DNA of 64,000 nucleotides, from NCBI GenBank assembly GCA_020205615.1, contig CM035164.1:121454307-121518306 (forward strand), written 5' to 3'. Origin of the DNA: Panax quinquefolius (taxonomy: Eukaryota; Streptophyta; Magnoliopsida; Apiales; Araliaceae). Every line of letters starts with the position of its first letter. The stretch's first letter is position 1. Both the position numbers and the translations under genes were made by a program. Positions 1 to 11,893 of the stretch are shown piece by piece. The notes under the pieces are model-generated. The model ran no database searches and had not been told where the DNA came from. It saw only the letters and a list, made by a program, of their open reading frames with translations.

Positions 1-600
1 TATCATGACACTGGCCATATTGTTTTGTTCCAACTTGATAAACTCCACCTCCTTCATGTGGCTAATACTTTCGTGAAAGTATTTGTCGCTGAATGTACCC
101 CTCGAACTTCTCCCAAGATATCTTCAAGACAAAGAAGTCGAGTACGCTTTTACCGATTCCCACCAAAGAATCGCCTCTCACAAGACATACATAAAGGCGC
201 AAAAAGGAACCTTTTGCTCTCTGAGCATCCCAAGACATCAAATATCTTGGTAATCTGCTTAATCCATGCTTCCGCCGTAAGTGGTTTTGCTCTCCTTAAA
301 CTCCGGTGGTCCCAACTCCTTGAATTGTTTAGCGGTGACCGCCGAGAGAGTTTTCCGTGTTTCCACCCCACGCTTTGAACAGAGTCGCTTTCACCGATGT
401 CGCATGAATTCTAAAACCTTTAAACGCATCATCGTCAATCAATCAATCGATCGTTGTTGTTATTTACGAGGATTATCGCCATCCTCACAGACATTGTCCC
501 GATTATCGATCCGTGGAGAATCAATACTCCTGTGCTCCATTGCTATTCTCAACATTCCTGATGCCATTTTCAAACACCGCCACAAAATAAGGGTTAATTG
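1..600 (-). pseudogene. Ty3/gypsy gag remnant (5' part, cut by window edge)
   Basis: Read on the minus strand, this stretch gives pieces of the retrotransposon gag domain. The core IKQITKIFDVL also occurs in the better preserved gag at 34556-35551. The pieces lie in several frames with internal stops, so no intact protein is possible. It lies directly downstream of the LTR and primer site at 741-3150 in the same orientation, which fits the 5' end of an internal region. The rest lies outside the window. Gag would form the virus-like particle that packages element RNA. Confidence 0.75.
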
Positions 601-740
601 ACACGCAACATATTATCACTATACTCCGATCGACCAATCAAATACCAAATAAACTTAGTAGGTCATACTAACGAAGGAATTCCCCGCCTCTCCTCCTAGT
701 TCTTATCTCAAGATCTCTTAGCCAGTGATCATATCCCTAA

Positions 741-752
741 GCTCGATACCAA
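741..752 (-). other. primer binding site next to gypsy LTR
   Basis: The minus strand reads TTGGTATCGAGC four bases after the LTR end. This resembles the complement of the initiator methionine tRNA 3' end (TGGTATCAGAGC), the usual primer of plant LTR retrotransposons. The same motif follows the LTRs ending at 34289 and 50745. Confidence 0.75.
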
Positions 753-755
753 CCA

Positions 756-3150
756 TGACGCCCTAAAAATAGGTATATACGCCACCCATCTTGGGTCGCC
801 ACTTACATGGTACATAAATTCAAATACAACTTACTAATATAACTGCCGTGGTACAATAATACGACATATAAACGTGAGTTTGAATACAAATATTATCTAC
901 TAGATATTATACAAACTCAAAAGGAGTCCTCATTACAACTATTATCACACTATTTCACGTAATAGTGAGGACTACTAATGCTATCCTCCGACCATTACTC
1001 CGCTCCCCGACTCGTCTCAAATATGTTCTCATTTCCTCAAGAGAATAAAGAAAGAAAGGGTGAGCTCAACTAGCCCAAGAAGAAATATTATGACTAAGAT
1101 AATGCGTAATAAATTATCATTAGCCTTCAACAAAGTTTAAACCGATAAAATACAATAGACAACCAGCTTTAATCATAAATGAATATGCAATCCATTAAAA
1201 AAAATCAAGTAGAGAATAAAGTCTACTATCTTTTAGGTTTTAAAAGGTTTTCATCAATTTTATCACGAGACTCAAATTTTATAAATAAACCACCACATCT
1301 AATCATCCCCGCATCACACTACCAAGGATTTTCATCAAATTATCAATGGTCATGACTATACCGAATCACCCCGGTCATAATCATACCAAAACTATCCATC
1401 ACCGCATTACAGCCAATCGAGGACTTTTAATCACATCATTTATATCAAGTCATGATTATACCGAATGATCCCCTCGTCATAATCATACTAAGTTCATCTA
1501 CGCACGTAAGCCAAAGATAACATAATATAACATGAGGATGATGACAAATGACATAATAATTCAATAAAACAAGTTCAAGAATTATTTAATCCATGAATTA
1601 TTAACGTCCAAATTGTCAACATGATATCGCTTTCAGAGAGTAAAATTCAAGAATGATCGTAAGAATATTTCCATGAAAAGATATCGATGAAACGCAAATA
1701 TCAAGGATATTCTACTAATTTCATGGAGTATAGAAGTCAAAGTTTTAACCAACCGGGTATAATAAAGAATGGAATAACAAAAGAAATCACCACGCATGCA
1801 GATTTCAGATGTATGTGTTATTCCAACATAATAATAATAACTAACCAGTCGTGAAATTCACACCGGCTGTGATATTCCAATGTAATAATAAAGATGGAAC
1901 TGATCCGTGTAAAACACACGATAGATATTCCAACAAAATGATAAAGATTTTAACCAGTCCTGTAAAACACATGCATGTGATGTTCCAACAGTATAATAAA
2001 ATCTTAACCAGTCCTGTGTAAAACACATGCATGTGATGTTCCAATGTAATAATAGAAGAATGTCACCAAGTATAGGGTAAATCACAGATACAAAAGTTAT
2101 TCCAATGTAATAATAAGCAATGGAATAACATAAGGATTTCACCAAGTATAGGTATGCCACAGATACAAAGTTATGTATAGGTATGCCACTTTTACAAAAG
2201 TTATTCCAATGTAATAATAAAGAATGGAATAATGTAAGTTCTCTTCAAGAAGAAAGAATAACACCCCTTCACCGTAAAAAAGAACCTAATATAAGAAGTA
2301 GTGAAGAAGTTATAATACTCTTCTTCTTTCTATAATTTTCTCTATAGCTTCTCTCTATAATTTCTCTAGTTTCAATGAATTCGTAAGAAAATAATGAAGG
2401 AACGAGCTTCTATTTATAGGAAAATGGAATGCATAAGAATTAATCCATGAACTATCCAGTATTGATTTACTTTAATCTGACGGTCCATATTTAAAGAAAA
2501 ATCTTTTAAATAAAATATAATATATTCTATTTATATAAAAACATTTTACTATGCAAACACTATGCAATACTATACAAAACACTACGCAAAACACTACGCA
2601 ACACTATGCATAATAAAATATAATATATTCTATTTATGTAATAACTTTAATAAAGTATTCTATTTTATATAAAGATGTTTCGCTTTTATTACGCTAATAA
2701 TACTTAATAAAACAAAACGCCATTATCGCTATAATAATTCATATTATTAATCGACAATAATGGAATCAAACCGAGTAACTTCTCACATAAGATCAATAAT
2801 CAATACCGCGCTACTACTACGCAACCACACGACATCGCATTTTTACTACCGAAGTAGTTCAACAAGAACTACTTGAAAACTTCCGCCGTTATTTCAATAA
2901 AATATTTTTGTCGCTTTCTCAATCCGACAATAATTTCGTGCTAGGGGTCCACCAATGATTGAGCCGTTGTATTTAATATTCCCCGCTAAACCAATATTCC
3001 CCACCAATCGAATATAATATAACCACTGCATACTTTGCAAAATTTATAAATACTACCCACAACTATAATATTATCTTAAATTCACACCATAATATTAAAA
3101 AATTATTTCAACAAAATTTAAATCTTTATCGATAAAATCTGGGTCTCTCA
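756..3150 (-). mobile_element. gypsy LTR, family A (5' LTR of a minus-strand element)
   Basis: On the minus strand the LTR opens with TGAGAGACCC at 3150 and closes with GGGCGTCA at 756, about 2.4 kb. It is homologous to the LTRs at 28157-34289, 48316-50745 and 54372-56813. It contains the same roughly 60-bp units (conserved core GTGTAAAACACA on the plus strand) at about 1840-2120, and the motif with AGTGCA spacers in its second half. It is followed by a primer site and gag remnant. Its upstream end abuts a pol tail of opposite orientation, and I see no clear target duplication. Confidence 0.8.
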
Positions 3151-3152
3151 AG

Positions 3153-3345
3153 GTACCTGTCAAGATCTTGGATAGGAAGGAAGAGATGTCCCACGCCAAG
3201 AAGGTCATACCACAAGTTAAAGTTTTGTGGAGGAATCATGCTATAGAGAGAAATGACCAGGGAAACTAAACGAAAGCGAGGTATCCTCACCTTATCGAAA
3301 CACTGTGTACGCGACGTCCAATTTCGAGGACGAAATTTCATAAGG
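3153..3345 (+). pseudogene. gypsy pol C-terminal tail with polypurine tract
   Basis: In the plus frame it reads VPVKILDRKE, then VIPQVKVLWRNHA, a stop, and ARYPHL. This is the pattern of the integrase C-terminal/chromodomain tail of plant gypsy Pol. The tail runs into a polypurine tract (ATAAGGAGGGAGG) directly before the LTR at 3354, the normal 3' order of such elements. A stop and frame changes make it a remnant. The rest of pol has been replaced by the opposite-strand LTR ending at 3150. Confidence 0.7.
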
Positions 3346-4680
3346 AGGGAGGTTGAAGACCCCAACTTGTTATTAATGAAATTTAATTTTCTCTATTTAT
3401 TATTTTAAAATAGTAAGGGTTGATTTGATTAATGTGGATAGTTAGGGGTAAATACGCAAATATTTCAAAATAAGCGTTGGGTTATAAAATATTCATTGTT
3501 GTCGGGAATATTCGTTTGGTCGTGGAATATTCGCATCGTGGAATAATATTCGCACGATGCGACCATATGTGTGGGCCCCATAAACTAAAAGCGATTGGAT
3601 GAAGAAAACGACAAATATAAGTGGTTTAAAAACAATCTACAGTTATTATCATCTAATACCGTTAAAATACCCTAAGGTTAAAACACAAGAAGATACACCA
3701 GATTGCACCAATTATTGATTCTTACGTAAAGAAGCACACTACTCAATAATGGTTACAGTAATTATCGCTCAAAGATTTTATTGATTTAATAATTGTCGTT
3801 GATATTTTATATTGTTGTTGTTTCAATAATTGTCATTACACAAGATTTTTTCATTATCGAAGCAATAATTCATATTATCCTAATAATATTATTAGATAAC
3901 ATTATTGGCAATGTCTAGAAAGTTCTGCTTCAAGGAGAGGTTTGGTCACCTAATTGCGCGCCAAGAAGAAGAAATTTTATCGGAAAGCCCCTCTTTCTTG
4001 GAACGCCTGGGTCACAATATCAGTGATTCTCGTAATATTATTTGTGAATAATTAATTATAGATTCATATGATGAGAAAAATATTGATTTTATGTGGATAT
4101 AGATGGAGAAAATTTTAATGTGACAATTGTTGAAAATTGAAATTTTATCTTTTCTCGATAAAATAATTCATTTAAATATATTATTATATTTTAGTAATAT
4201 AATAAGGGTGATATTTTTACAACGAATGTGGGATATATGAGTATACGAGGAGGAAGAGTATTTTTGTTGCAATAAATGTTTAAAACATGTTAAACATGTC
4301 ATGGACCCCATTTATCGATCGAAATTTGATTATAAATTTTAAAAATCGCCTGCTTGTGAATTTCGGCCAATTTTTGTTTGGAATTTGGAAAACTTTCTTC
4401 TCGCAAAGTTTTAGAGAATTGAATTTCCTATAAAAACTCGCGTGATTCAAATTTTGAGATAAAAGGGCTATTTATTATGAATTATTGATGTTCAAATTCT
4501 GAATAATTGATTTTTGGAAGTTTTAATTATTTTAAATAATAAAACGTTTTTGATTTGTTTGGTAGACTTATTTGTTGTCAAGCATGGCTGAATTCAGATC
4601 ATAGATTGTGTGTAGAGGAATTTATATATAATATATTAATATTATATTAAATTTTCGCTTTAGTGTTCTAAGCAATTTCC

Positions 4681-4690
4681 TATAAATAGG
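4681..4690 (+). promoter_or_regulatory. LTR TATA box (subfamily B)
   Basis: TATAAATAGG lies about 1.3 kb inside the LTR, at the same relative place as TATAAATAG at 37370-37378 in the related LTR. It is the best candidate for the LTR promoter and puts transcription start near 4710-4720, leaving about 1.2 kb of leader within the LTR. Confidence 0.55.
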
Positions 4691-5269
4691 GTGCTTAGGT
4701 TAGAATTGAAAATCACACCGTAAATCAAGTTTTCTCTCTATTTATCGAGCGTATTCTTGTGAGTATTTTGAGTATAATTTGAGTATTGCTATTCTAAAGT
4801 CTGAAGTTCAAGTCATAGCCTATATCCTGTTGTTTAATTGTAAGATCGATCTTTCGAGGTAAGGGATATTATTTTTTTCAGAATGATATTATTTCTTCAA
4901 TATCATTATGTTAAAATATTGATCTGAAGTTTTATCAAATTTGGAACTTTTGGTGTGTCGGTTACTATTCACGATACTACTATTATTCACGATACTTGCT
5001 TTTATTCACTTATCTGGCATATTCATCGAAAAATGAAAAATTTTTCTTTTTCACTAAAATATCTATTCCGGATACTAGCTTTGATTGTATCCATGTTTTG
5101 ATCATTCTTGAATTTTACACCACTGTGATTATTTTTGAGGTATTTTTGGACGTGGATAAAACAAAGTACTAATCCTTAATCCTTAATCCTTGTCATTTTG
5201 TTTCAATCGATTCGCTTTCTTTAAAAAAAAAAAAAATTTTTCATCATCCTCGCCTTAAATGATGATATT

Positions 5270-5410
5270 ATTGAATATCTTTGGCCCAGAGTGCAAAGAT
5301 GAATGATTTCTGAAGAATATCTTTGGCCAGTAGTGCAAAGATGAACAGTGTTTAGATGAACACGACTAATCGATGAATATCTTCGGCCGTGAGAGTGCAA
5401 AGATGAATAT
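5270..5410 (+). repeat. short tandem repeat inside LTR-B leader
   Basis: Three imperfect units contain GAATATCTT, then TGGCC or CGGCC, a variable spot, then AGTGCAAAGATGAA. The same unit is tandemly repeated at 38054-38296, and an expanded relative forms the arrays at 47343-47880 and 53463-53935. Confidence 0.7.
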
Positions 5411-6038
5411 TTGATTCCGATGTATGTCGATTGATGTTACAGGATAAAAGATAGACGATGAACTTTTAAATTCATACATAGAAGATAGTAGTTTGCATTC
5501 TCTACTTAACTCTTCTAATGAATTATTATTTCACATGCGAATATTGATTTAAAATTTGTTGTCTATTGTATTCTATTAGATTTTTCCTCGTTGAAGACTA
5601 ACGATAATTTGTTGTATATTATCTTAGTCATAATATTCTTTATCGGGCTAGTTGAGCTCACCCTTTTCCTTTTTGTTCCATTTTTCTTCTCGTGATGCGA
5701 GAATATAAATGAGTACGAGTCCTGGGTATGGAATGAAGGTTCTAGATGAGTTGTTTAGTAGTCCTCACCATTTTTATAAAATAATGTACCAATAAATGTG
5801 ATGAGGATTTATTTGAGTATAGATATTGTCTAGAAGATAATATTTGTATTCAAACTCACAGCTTTACCGTTGTAATAATAAAGTTGTAGTTGTTTCGCAT
5901 CATGTATTGACAACTTCGTAATAGGTGATGTATACCTATTTTGGGGCGCCACAAGATGTAATAACGGCTTAACATGTCAGTTGGATTTTCTACAGTACCA
6001 ATCTTCAAGACCTTAATGTCACCATCTTCAACAATGTT

Positions 6039-6443
6039 TCAAACAAAATGATACCTAACATCAATATGCTTCGTCCTCCCATGATACAGATCTTTAGTCA
6101 AGTGTATAGCACTCTGACTATCACAATGGACAACAGTAACTCCATGATCCATGTTGATCTCTACAAACAAGCCTCGCAACCAAATAGATTCCTTAACAGC
6201 CTCTGTAATAACCATATATTCTGCCTCTATAGTAGAGAGCAATCATATGATCTAAAGTAGCTCTCCAACTAATTTCACAACCTCCAAGGGTAAATAACTA
6301 GTCAACGATCTCCTCCTATCAAAATCACTAGCATAGTCTGAATCAACGTACCTTATAAGGGTATCGTCGTTACTTCCAAACTCTAAACCAACATTGGAGG
6401 TACGCCTCACAAGTATCTTAAAATCCATTTCACGGTTTTCCAA
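6039..6443 (-). pseudogene. copia RNase H domain (broken)
   Basis: Two adjacent minus-strand frames carry copia RNase H motifs. The first has RYVDSDYASDFDRRRSLTSY (expected D-A-D-W-A pattern, with S in place of W). The second has the STIEAEYMVITEAVKESIWL block followed by HCDSQSAIHL and RTKHIDVRYHFV. The domain removes element RNA from the RNA-DNA hybrid during reverse transcription. A frameshift lies between the halves near 6250. Confidence 0.85.
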
Positions 6444-6849
6444 TAAATTTTACCTGGACGTGATAAGTATTTAATTACCACACTAATGACATGTGAAATA
6501 TCTAGACGGGTACAAATCATAGCGTACATGAGGCTACCAACTGCACTAGAGTAAGGAACACTTGACATATAACTAACCTCCTCATCTATCTGAGGAGATA
6601 ATTCAGGTGATAACTTGAAGTGAACAGCAAAAAGAGTACTTACTGGTTGGCATTCTTCATACCAAAACGATCTAAAACCTTCGCGATGTAGCCTTTTTGG
6701 GATAAGTACAATTTCTTAATTCTGCGATCTCGCTAAATTGCCATACCAAGAATCTTCTTAGCAACCCCTAAATCTTTCGTCTCAAACTTAGTGCTCAATT
6801 GTGATTATAGTTTACCAATCTCTGAACTATCTTTTACTGCAATCAACAT

Positions 6850-7515
6850 ATCATTAACATAAAGTAACAAATAGATAAATGAGTCATCCTGAAGTTTCCT
6901 GAAGTACACACTACTATCATATTGACTCGTGCTATATTCAATACCAACCATAAATTAGTGAAATTATTTATACCATTGCCTTGGAAATTTCTTTAAACCA
7001 TATAGAATTTTTTTCAACAAGCAAACGTGTTCTTCCTTTCTTTGAATCTGAAATCCATGAGGTTGACACATATAAATCTTTTCGTCAAGTTCACCATGCA
7101 AGAAAGCTATTTTCACATCAAGATGTTCCAACTCCAAATCATGCATAGCAACCAAACCAAGCAATACTCAAATAGAGCTATGTTTCACAATTGGTGAAAA
7201 CACATCATTGAAGTCAATTCCCTCGACTTGACTGAATCCCTTACCTACTAGTCGAGCCTTGTACCTAACGTCTTCAACTCCTGGGATGCCTTCTTTTTTC
7301 TTAAATGTCTATTTGCAACCTATGATTTTCTTATCTTTAGGTGGTTTCACAAGCTCCCAAGTCTGATTTTTCTGAAGAGATTTCATCTCTTCATTCATAA
7401 CAAATAACCATTTTTTTGAATCATTCGAGGAAACAACATCTTTATAAGTCATAGGATCACTATACTCAACTGCCTCAACAGCTGACAAGACATAAACAAC
7501 AAAATCTGAATACAT
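6850..7515 (-). pseudogene. copia reverse transcriptase (broken)
   Basis: The minus frames give the RT N-terminal block around KWLFVMNEEMKSLQKNQTWELV, then LDVKIAFLHGELDEKIYMCQP and LLKKILYGLKKFPRQWYK, all classic copia RT motifs. Near 6860 the catalytic box reads YVND in place of YVDD, so the second aspartate pair is damaged. Frameshifts and stops separate the blocks. The enzyme would copy element RNA into DNA; this copy cannot. Confidence 0.85.
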
Positions 7516-7597
7516 ATCTCTGTGGTGGTCGCACTATCATCTTTTCCTTTTCCCTGTCTCTATCTATATTGATAGTTCACATGTTCCTCCTCTTGAT

Positions 7598-7640
<43 letters not shown>
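7598..7640. repeat. GTA trinucleotide microsatellite
   Basis: Fourteen uninterrupted GTA triplets sit in the copia pol between integrase and reverse transcriptase. The unit is a multiple of three, so length change here would not shift frame. Confidence 0.95.
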
Positions 7641-7818
7641 GCACATGATCTGAACTATAATGTGATTTATGAACTTGAGGAGAAGTTACTTCGAGCTCCA
7701 CCTTCTAATCAACACTATCAAAACTATCAATACAAGAAATAGAGGTTTCCTTGTTCTTATAAAGCATAGCGGTCTCATCAAAAGTAACATCTTTGTTAAT
7801 GATAACCTTTGTTGACTT

Positions 7819-8790
7819 CTAATCAGCACACCAAAGTCTATAACACTTCACACCAGAACCACAACCAAGAAATATGCATTTATTGGCTCTAGATTCGAGT
7901 TTTCCCTCATTCACATGTGCATATGCAGGATAACCAAATACCCTAAGAGATGAATAATCTGCCGGATTACCTGACCAAACCTCTTCAGGGGTCTTACATT
8001 TTATAGTTGTGCAAGGAGAACGATTCAGCAAAAAAGAAGTTGTGTTCACTGCTTTTGCCCAAAATTCCTTGCTTAAACCTGCATTTAACAACATGCACTT
8101 GGCCTTCTCTATCAAGGTTTTGTTCATCCGTTCTACAACTCCATTCTGTTGCGGTGTCTTCACTACTGTACGATGTTTAACAATTCCTTCATTCTTGTAG
8201 AACTCATTGAACTCAGTCTCACAAAACTCAAGGCCATTATCTATTCTGAACCTCTTAATCTGCTTTCTGTCTGCTTCTCAATCAAAGGCTCCCACTATTT
8301 GAAAGTCACAAAACGTCATTCTATGTTTTAAGAAGTAGACCCAAACCTACTAGAATAATCATCAATAAAGGTTAGCAGATAATGTGCACCGCTACCTTTG
8401 GAAGGAACTCGTGAAGGGCCCCAAAGGTCTACATGAATATAGTCTAAAGTCCCCTTTGTTCTATGAACCGCAGTCTTGAAACTAACTCGTTTCTGCTTCC
8501 CCAAGACACAATGCTCACAGGAGTCCAACTTTTCTATTTTCTGTCTAGACAAAAGATCTCTCATACTCAAAGTATCCATGCCTCTTTCACTCATATGGCC
8601 TAATCTCATATGCCATAACCTGGTGGTGTCATCTGCACTAACTGAAGAACAAATTGCATTTAAATCTGTAGTTGTAGAACCCTCCAACTTATATAAAGTA
8701 TCGACCGTAATTCCTTTCATCAACACGAGAGTCTCTACTAATATTCATAACTCCGCCTTTAGTTGTGTACTTACACCCATTTTCATCTAG
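7819..8790 (-). pseudogene. copia GAG-pre-integrase and integrase (broken)
   Basis: Minus-strand frames give LWHMRLGHMSERGMDTL and CEHCVLGKQKRVSF, the H-H-C-C zinc region. The core start DYIHVDLWGPSRVPSKG and LLTFIDDYSSR carries the first catalytic Asp. After a broken stretch comes TPQQNGVVERMNKTLIE with the catalytic Glu, and FWAKAVNTTSFLLNRSP. This integrase would insert the DNA copy. Breaks lie at about 8165-8330. Confidence 0.85.
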
Positions 8791-8858
8791 TGTACTCAAA
8801 GATATGAGATTCTTCTTCAAACCTGGAACATGTCTAACATCTGACAATGTCCTGATTA

Positions 8859-9190
8859 TAAGGTCAGAAATAAAATGAGCAAGCAGTTAGACTCGATTCG
8901 ATTCAGCCGACTAAAGTTCGATTCGAGCTCGACTCGAAATATAAATGAGTCAAATATGAGCACATTTTAAAGTTCGATAAATTACTCGAACCTCCTCAAA
9001 TTATAATTTTCTATTGATACTCGGATCATATTCGTTGGAAAAGTCCAAACTGCTCGGGCTCGATTCGGAATCGTGCTCGACTCGGTAGCTAAATGAGCCT
9101 CAATCAAACTTTATTTTATACTCGATAAATTTTGTGAACCAAATCTAAGCAACTCAATACTCGAATCGGCTCGGTTCGTTTACACCCTTA
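8859..9190. mobile_element. non-autonomous hAT-like insertion in copia
   Basis: A 332-bp block interrupts the copia coding sequence and is flanked by an 8-bp direct repeat CCTGATTA (8851-8858 and 9191-9198). Its ends begin TAAGG in inverted orientation (TAAGGTCAGAAA and TAAGGGTGTAAA). It has no coding capacity and is rich in variants of GACTCG and TTCGATTCG. An 8-bp duplication with TA-starting short inverted ends suggests the hAT superfamily. A 9-bp reading (CCTGATTAT) would suggest Mutator. Confidence 0.65.
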
Positions 9191-9460
9191 CCTGATTATG
9201 CCATCATGCATCTTAATTTTAATTGTATCAATGTCAATTACTTTACATTTAGAATTATTTCTTATCAAAACAATTCCACCATCAAATGATTCATATGTGG
9301 AGAACCAATCACAAGTAGGACACATATGATAAGAACACCCAGAATCTAAAATTCAGTCACTGCTAAGTCTTTATCTGTCATCGGCTACTAACAGAAGATC
9401 TTCACTATCCTCAGCAACACTAGCCTGAGCAAGCTTTCTTGCCCCCTAATTTTGCTGGTT

Positions 9461-10290
9461 CTACACATTATGTCTACTATGAATCTGACCATGATTGTCT
9501 CCTCTATGTTCTTTATTTTTCAACTTCGGATAATTACACTTTATATGCCCCTTTACTTGACAATAATTACAACTGAAATTCTTATTCCGAGATTTTGATC
9601 TGTGTGTACTGCCATCTTTTAAATTTCTCTCAACTGACCTCCCTCTGACAAACAATCCAACAACTTGATTGTCACTTTTTCCTATAGTCATCTCAAAATC
9701 TAGCTTTTGTTTACTCTTAAGATTCGCCTTAACATCATCAATTGAGATAATATCTCTACCATAGATCATATGTCTCCAAAGTGCTTATATGAAAGAGGTA
9801 ATGAGACTAACAACAATAGGGCATGATCTTCATCATCAATCTTAACATCAATATTTTGTAACTCAGTTGTAATTGAATTAAACTAAGTGATATAAGATTT
9901 GATTTAAGTACCGTCTCACATATGCAAAGTGTAAAGACGATGTTTATGTCTCAATTTATTGGTAAGGGATTTCGTCAAATAGAGAGACTCTAATTTCTTC
10001 CATAAATGAGCAGTTGTAGTTTCCATAACACCTCCTGCAACACATCATTCGAAAGGCACAACTGAATTGTCGAAAGTTCTTTATCATCCATAGTTTCCGA
10101 TTCTGACTCAGACATATCGCTAGCTTTCTTCGTCTCTCAATCCGTATCAGACATATTTACAGACTTCATTGATTTCCCTACAATAGCTTTCTTCAAGCTT
10201 TGCTGAGTAAGAACAACCTTCATCCAAACATGCCAAAGACTGAAACTAATATTCTCATCGAATTTGTCAATATCAAATTTCGTTGATGAA
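9461..10290 (-). pseudogene. copia gag with CCHC zinc knuckle (broken)
   Basis: On the minus strand, KFDIDKFDENISFSLWHVWM and the following VVLTQQSLKKAIVGKS match the conserved start of TNT1-type gag. Downstream at about 9530-9580 is a zinc knuckle, C-N-Y-C-Q-V-K-G-H-I-K-C, with a final Cys at the usual spacing. One early stop is a TGA where the family has Trp (TGG). Several further frameshifts occur. Gag would package element RNA. Confidence 0.8.
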
Positions 10291-10327
10291 CAAACTCAAC
10301 GTCATAGTATGGATCGATAATAATCAA

Positions 10328-10339
10328 GCTTTGATACCA
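10328..10339 (-). other. copia primer binding site
   Basis: The minus strand reads TGGTATCAAAGC three bases after the LTR end, matching the initiator methionine tRNA 3' end with one change. Confidence 0.85.
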
Positions 10340-10342
10340 GTT

Positions 10343-10664
10343 TGTTATGACAAACGCAAAAAGATAAAGACAATAACACAAGGTTTTACGTGGAAACCAA
10401 ATCGGGAAAAAACTACATAGAAGGCAGAAAAAATCCACTAAATAAATATATGAAGAGTACAAGATAAAGAGAGAGAATTATGAGAATTTTTAGAATGTTT
10501 CTGAATATCTCTTCTCCAAAATCTTAATACCTATATTTATAAGTCAAAGGAAAATACATACCCAAATAGGATTAGAAATACTAAATTGAGTATAACTAGA
10601 AAAAATAACTTTCCTAAATCAAAAAGGATTCTAGCCAAGTAAAAATTGAGCCAATTCTTCAACA
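10343..10664 (-). mobile_element. copia 5' LTR
   Basis: Minus-strand LTR of about 322 bp, starting TGTTGAAGAATTGG and ending CATAACA, so it has the canonical TG..CA ends. The primer site follows it. Both ends were inferred from these motifs because no second LTR remains for comparison. Confidence 0.75.
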
Positions 10665-10781
10665 ACAAAAAATATGATAGTCATTCAAGCTGGAAAATAA
10701 TTAACAACTTAAGATAGTCATTTAATTATGAATAATCAACAATTACATTATGCTAGATTGTTAAGAAGTTTCCTTAATCAC

Positions 10782-11893
10782 CTGAATCCAGGAAAGTAAA
10801 CGCTTCGCAAAGCCAGCAAAGCAAGGCTCACTTGTTTCTCTTGCAATTTGAATATGCGTTTTCCCTCTTCAAAACTACTCCCAAAAGCTGTTTTAGATAA
10901 AATTTCTGCAAACAAGTCATGAAACTCTTGTTGCAGTTCAATCTCAAACTCATCTCTTCCCCCTCTTTCTTTTTCCCACTTCTCTAGCATCTTTTTACCA
11001 CTAGCCACCATGTCCGGCACCCAAGCCTGTTTAACAATGAAGGCTAAAATGATTATCAAAAGGCTAACGTACCTAAAGGGCAAATGCATGTTACTGCATG
11101 AAAACTATTGTAATACCATTATAAGCTCCAAATACAAGACAAGCAGTCCAATTGGACAGTTTATAGAAACAAGTTGCATTTATATAGCAAATAGTTGCAA
11201 TTGTATAACAAAGATGATATGAAATGCAACTCTTTGCTAGACCAATGCAACTTGTTTATATAAACTTCTCAAATGAACCGTCAATTTTGAACCGTCTGGA
11301 ATCACGAGTTCAAGGGTCATAAATCTTAAAATCATATTAGTCAGTCTATCATTTCTATTTTGTTCACAAAATCTAGTCATTAAACAAGAGAATTAGAGAG
11401 AAACCTTTATTCTCTCCATATGGAATGCTGGACTTGCAATCTTTCGATGAACAACCCATTTCTCACCCACCAAGCCATTAAGTCCCTGCCCAAAGAGCAG
11501 CCCAGACTGAGGGTTAAACCCAATCTTATCAAACGTGTCGCTTAAACTATTAGGTAAAATCACTTTGATCATGTCTGGATCAGCCACAGCCAGCCTTGGC
11601 TTCATGCCAAACCAAAACAAGAAAGTCTTACCATATTTGGCTGACCATTGATAATATAGTGGTGAAACTCTGTGAAGGATATTTTGGTTAAAAGGCATGG
11701 ACTTTGATTCAGCTTCACTCGTCATCAGCAGGATATCTTTTGAATTTCCAAAAATCGGACGATAGCCAGGGCCTTGTATGCCTTGTTTCTTGAAATGTTC
11801 TTGAATTCTCAATGGCACCCATAAGATTATATACAAGGATTTCAAGAAAATAGTTATAAATATTAGCAAGATCATAAGAACTAGAAAAAACAT
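10782..11893 (-). pseudogene. cytochrome P450 (CYP72 clan, CYP721/734-like), 3' half missing
   Basis: Exon 1 (11893-11405, 163 codons) encodes a membrane anchor (residues about 1-27), then GIQGPGYRPIFGNSKD, LYYQWSAKYGKTFLFWFG and FGQGLNGLVGEKWVVHRKIASPAF. Exon 2 (11026-10782) gives [17 protein letters not shown] and [14 protein letters not shown]. Both exons are open and join in phase at AAG|GT and CAG|GC. The I-helix, ExxR and heme-binding parts are absent. Intron 2 runs into the copia LTR ending at 10664, so the gene is truncated. The family oxidises small molecules at the endoplasmic reticulum; CYP734 members inactivate brassinosteroids. The well-kept exons suggest recent truncation. Confidence 0.85.

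Larger units (their letters stand above)
3354..5953 (+). mobile_element. gypsy LTR, subfamily B (3' LTR)
   Basis: The LTR begins TGAAGACCCC just after a polypurine tract and ends GGGGCGCCACA, about 2.6 kb. Its first part matches the solo LTR at 36153-38845 (shared text around TAGTAAGGGTTGATTTG) and differs from family A. The last several hundred bases are shared by both families. No primer site follows, as expected of a 3' LTR. At 5954 the sequence passes directly into the RNase H end of a copia element on the other strand. Confidence 0.8.
5954..10664 (-). mobile_element. decayed Ty1/copia (TNT1/Tork-like) element, 3' end lost
   Basis: Read on the minus strand the order is 5' LTR (10343-10664), primer site, gag with CCHC knuckle, GAG-pre-integrase and integrase, reverse transcriptase, RNase H. 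This is the copia gene order. Protein similarity is to the TNT1-type polyprotein. Many stops and frameshifts split it. It carries a 332-bp hAT-like insertion and a GTA triplet run. The 3' LTR is missing: the RNase H tail, which still shows NPTDML, is cut at 5954 by a gypsy LTR. The 5' LTR lies inside what was intron 2 of a P450 gene. Confidence 0.9.
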
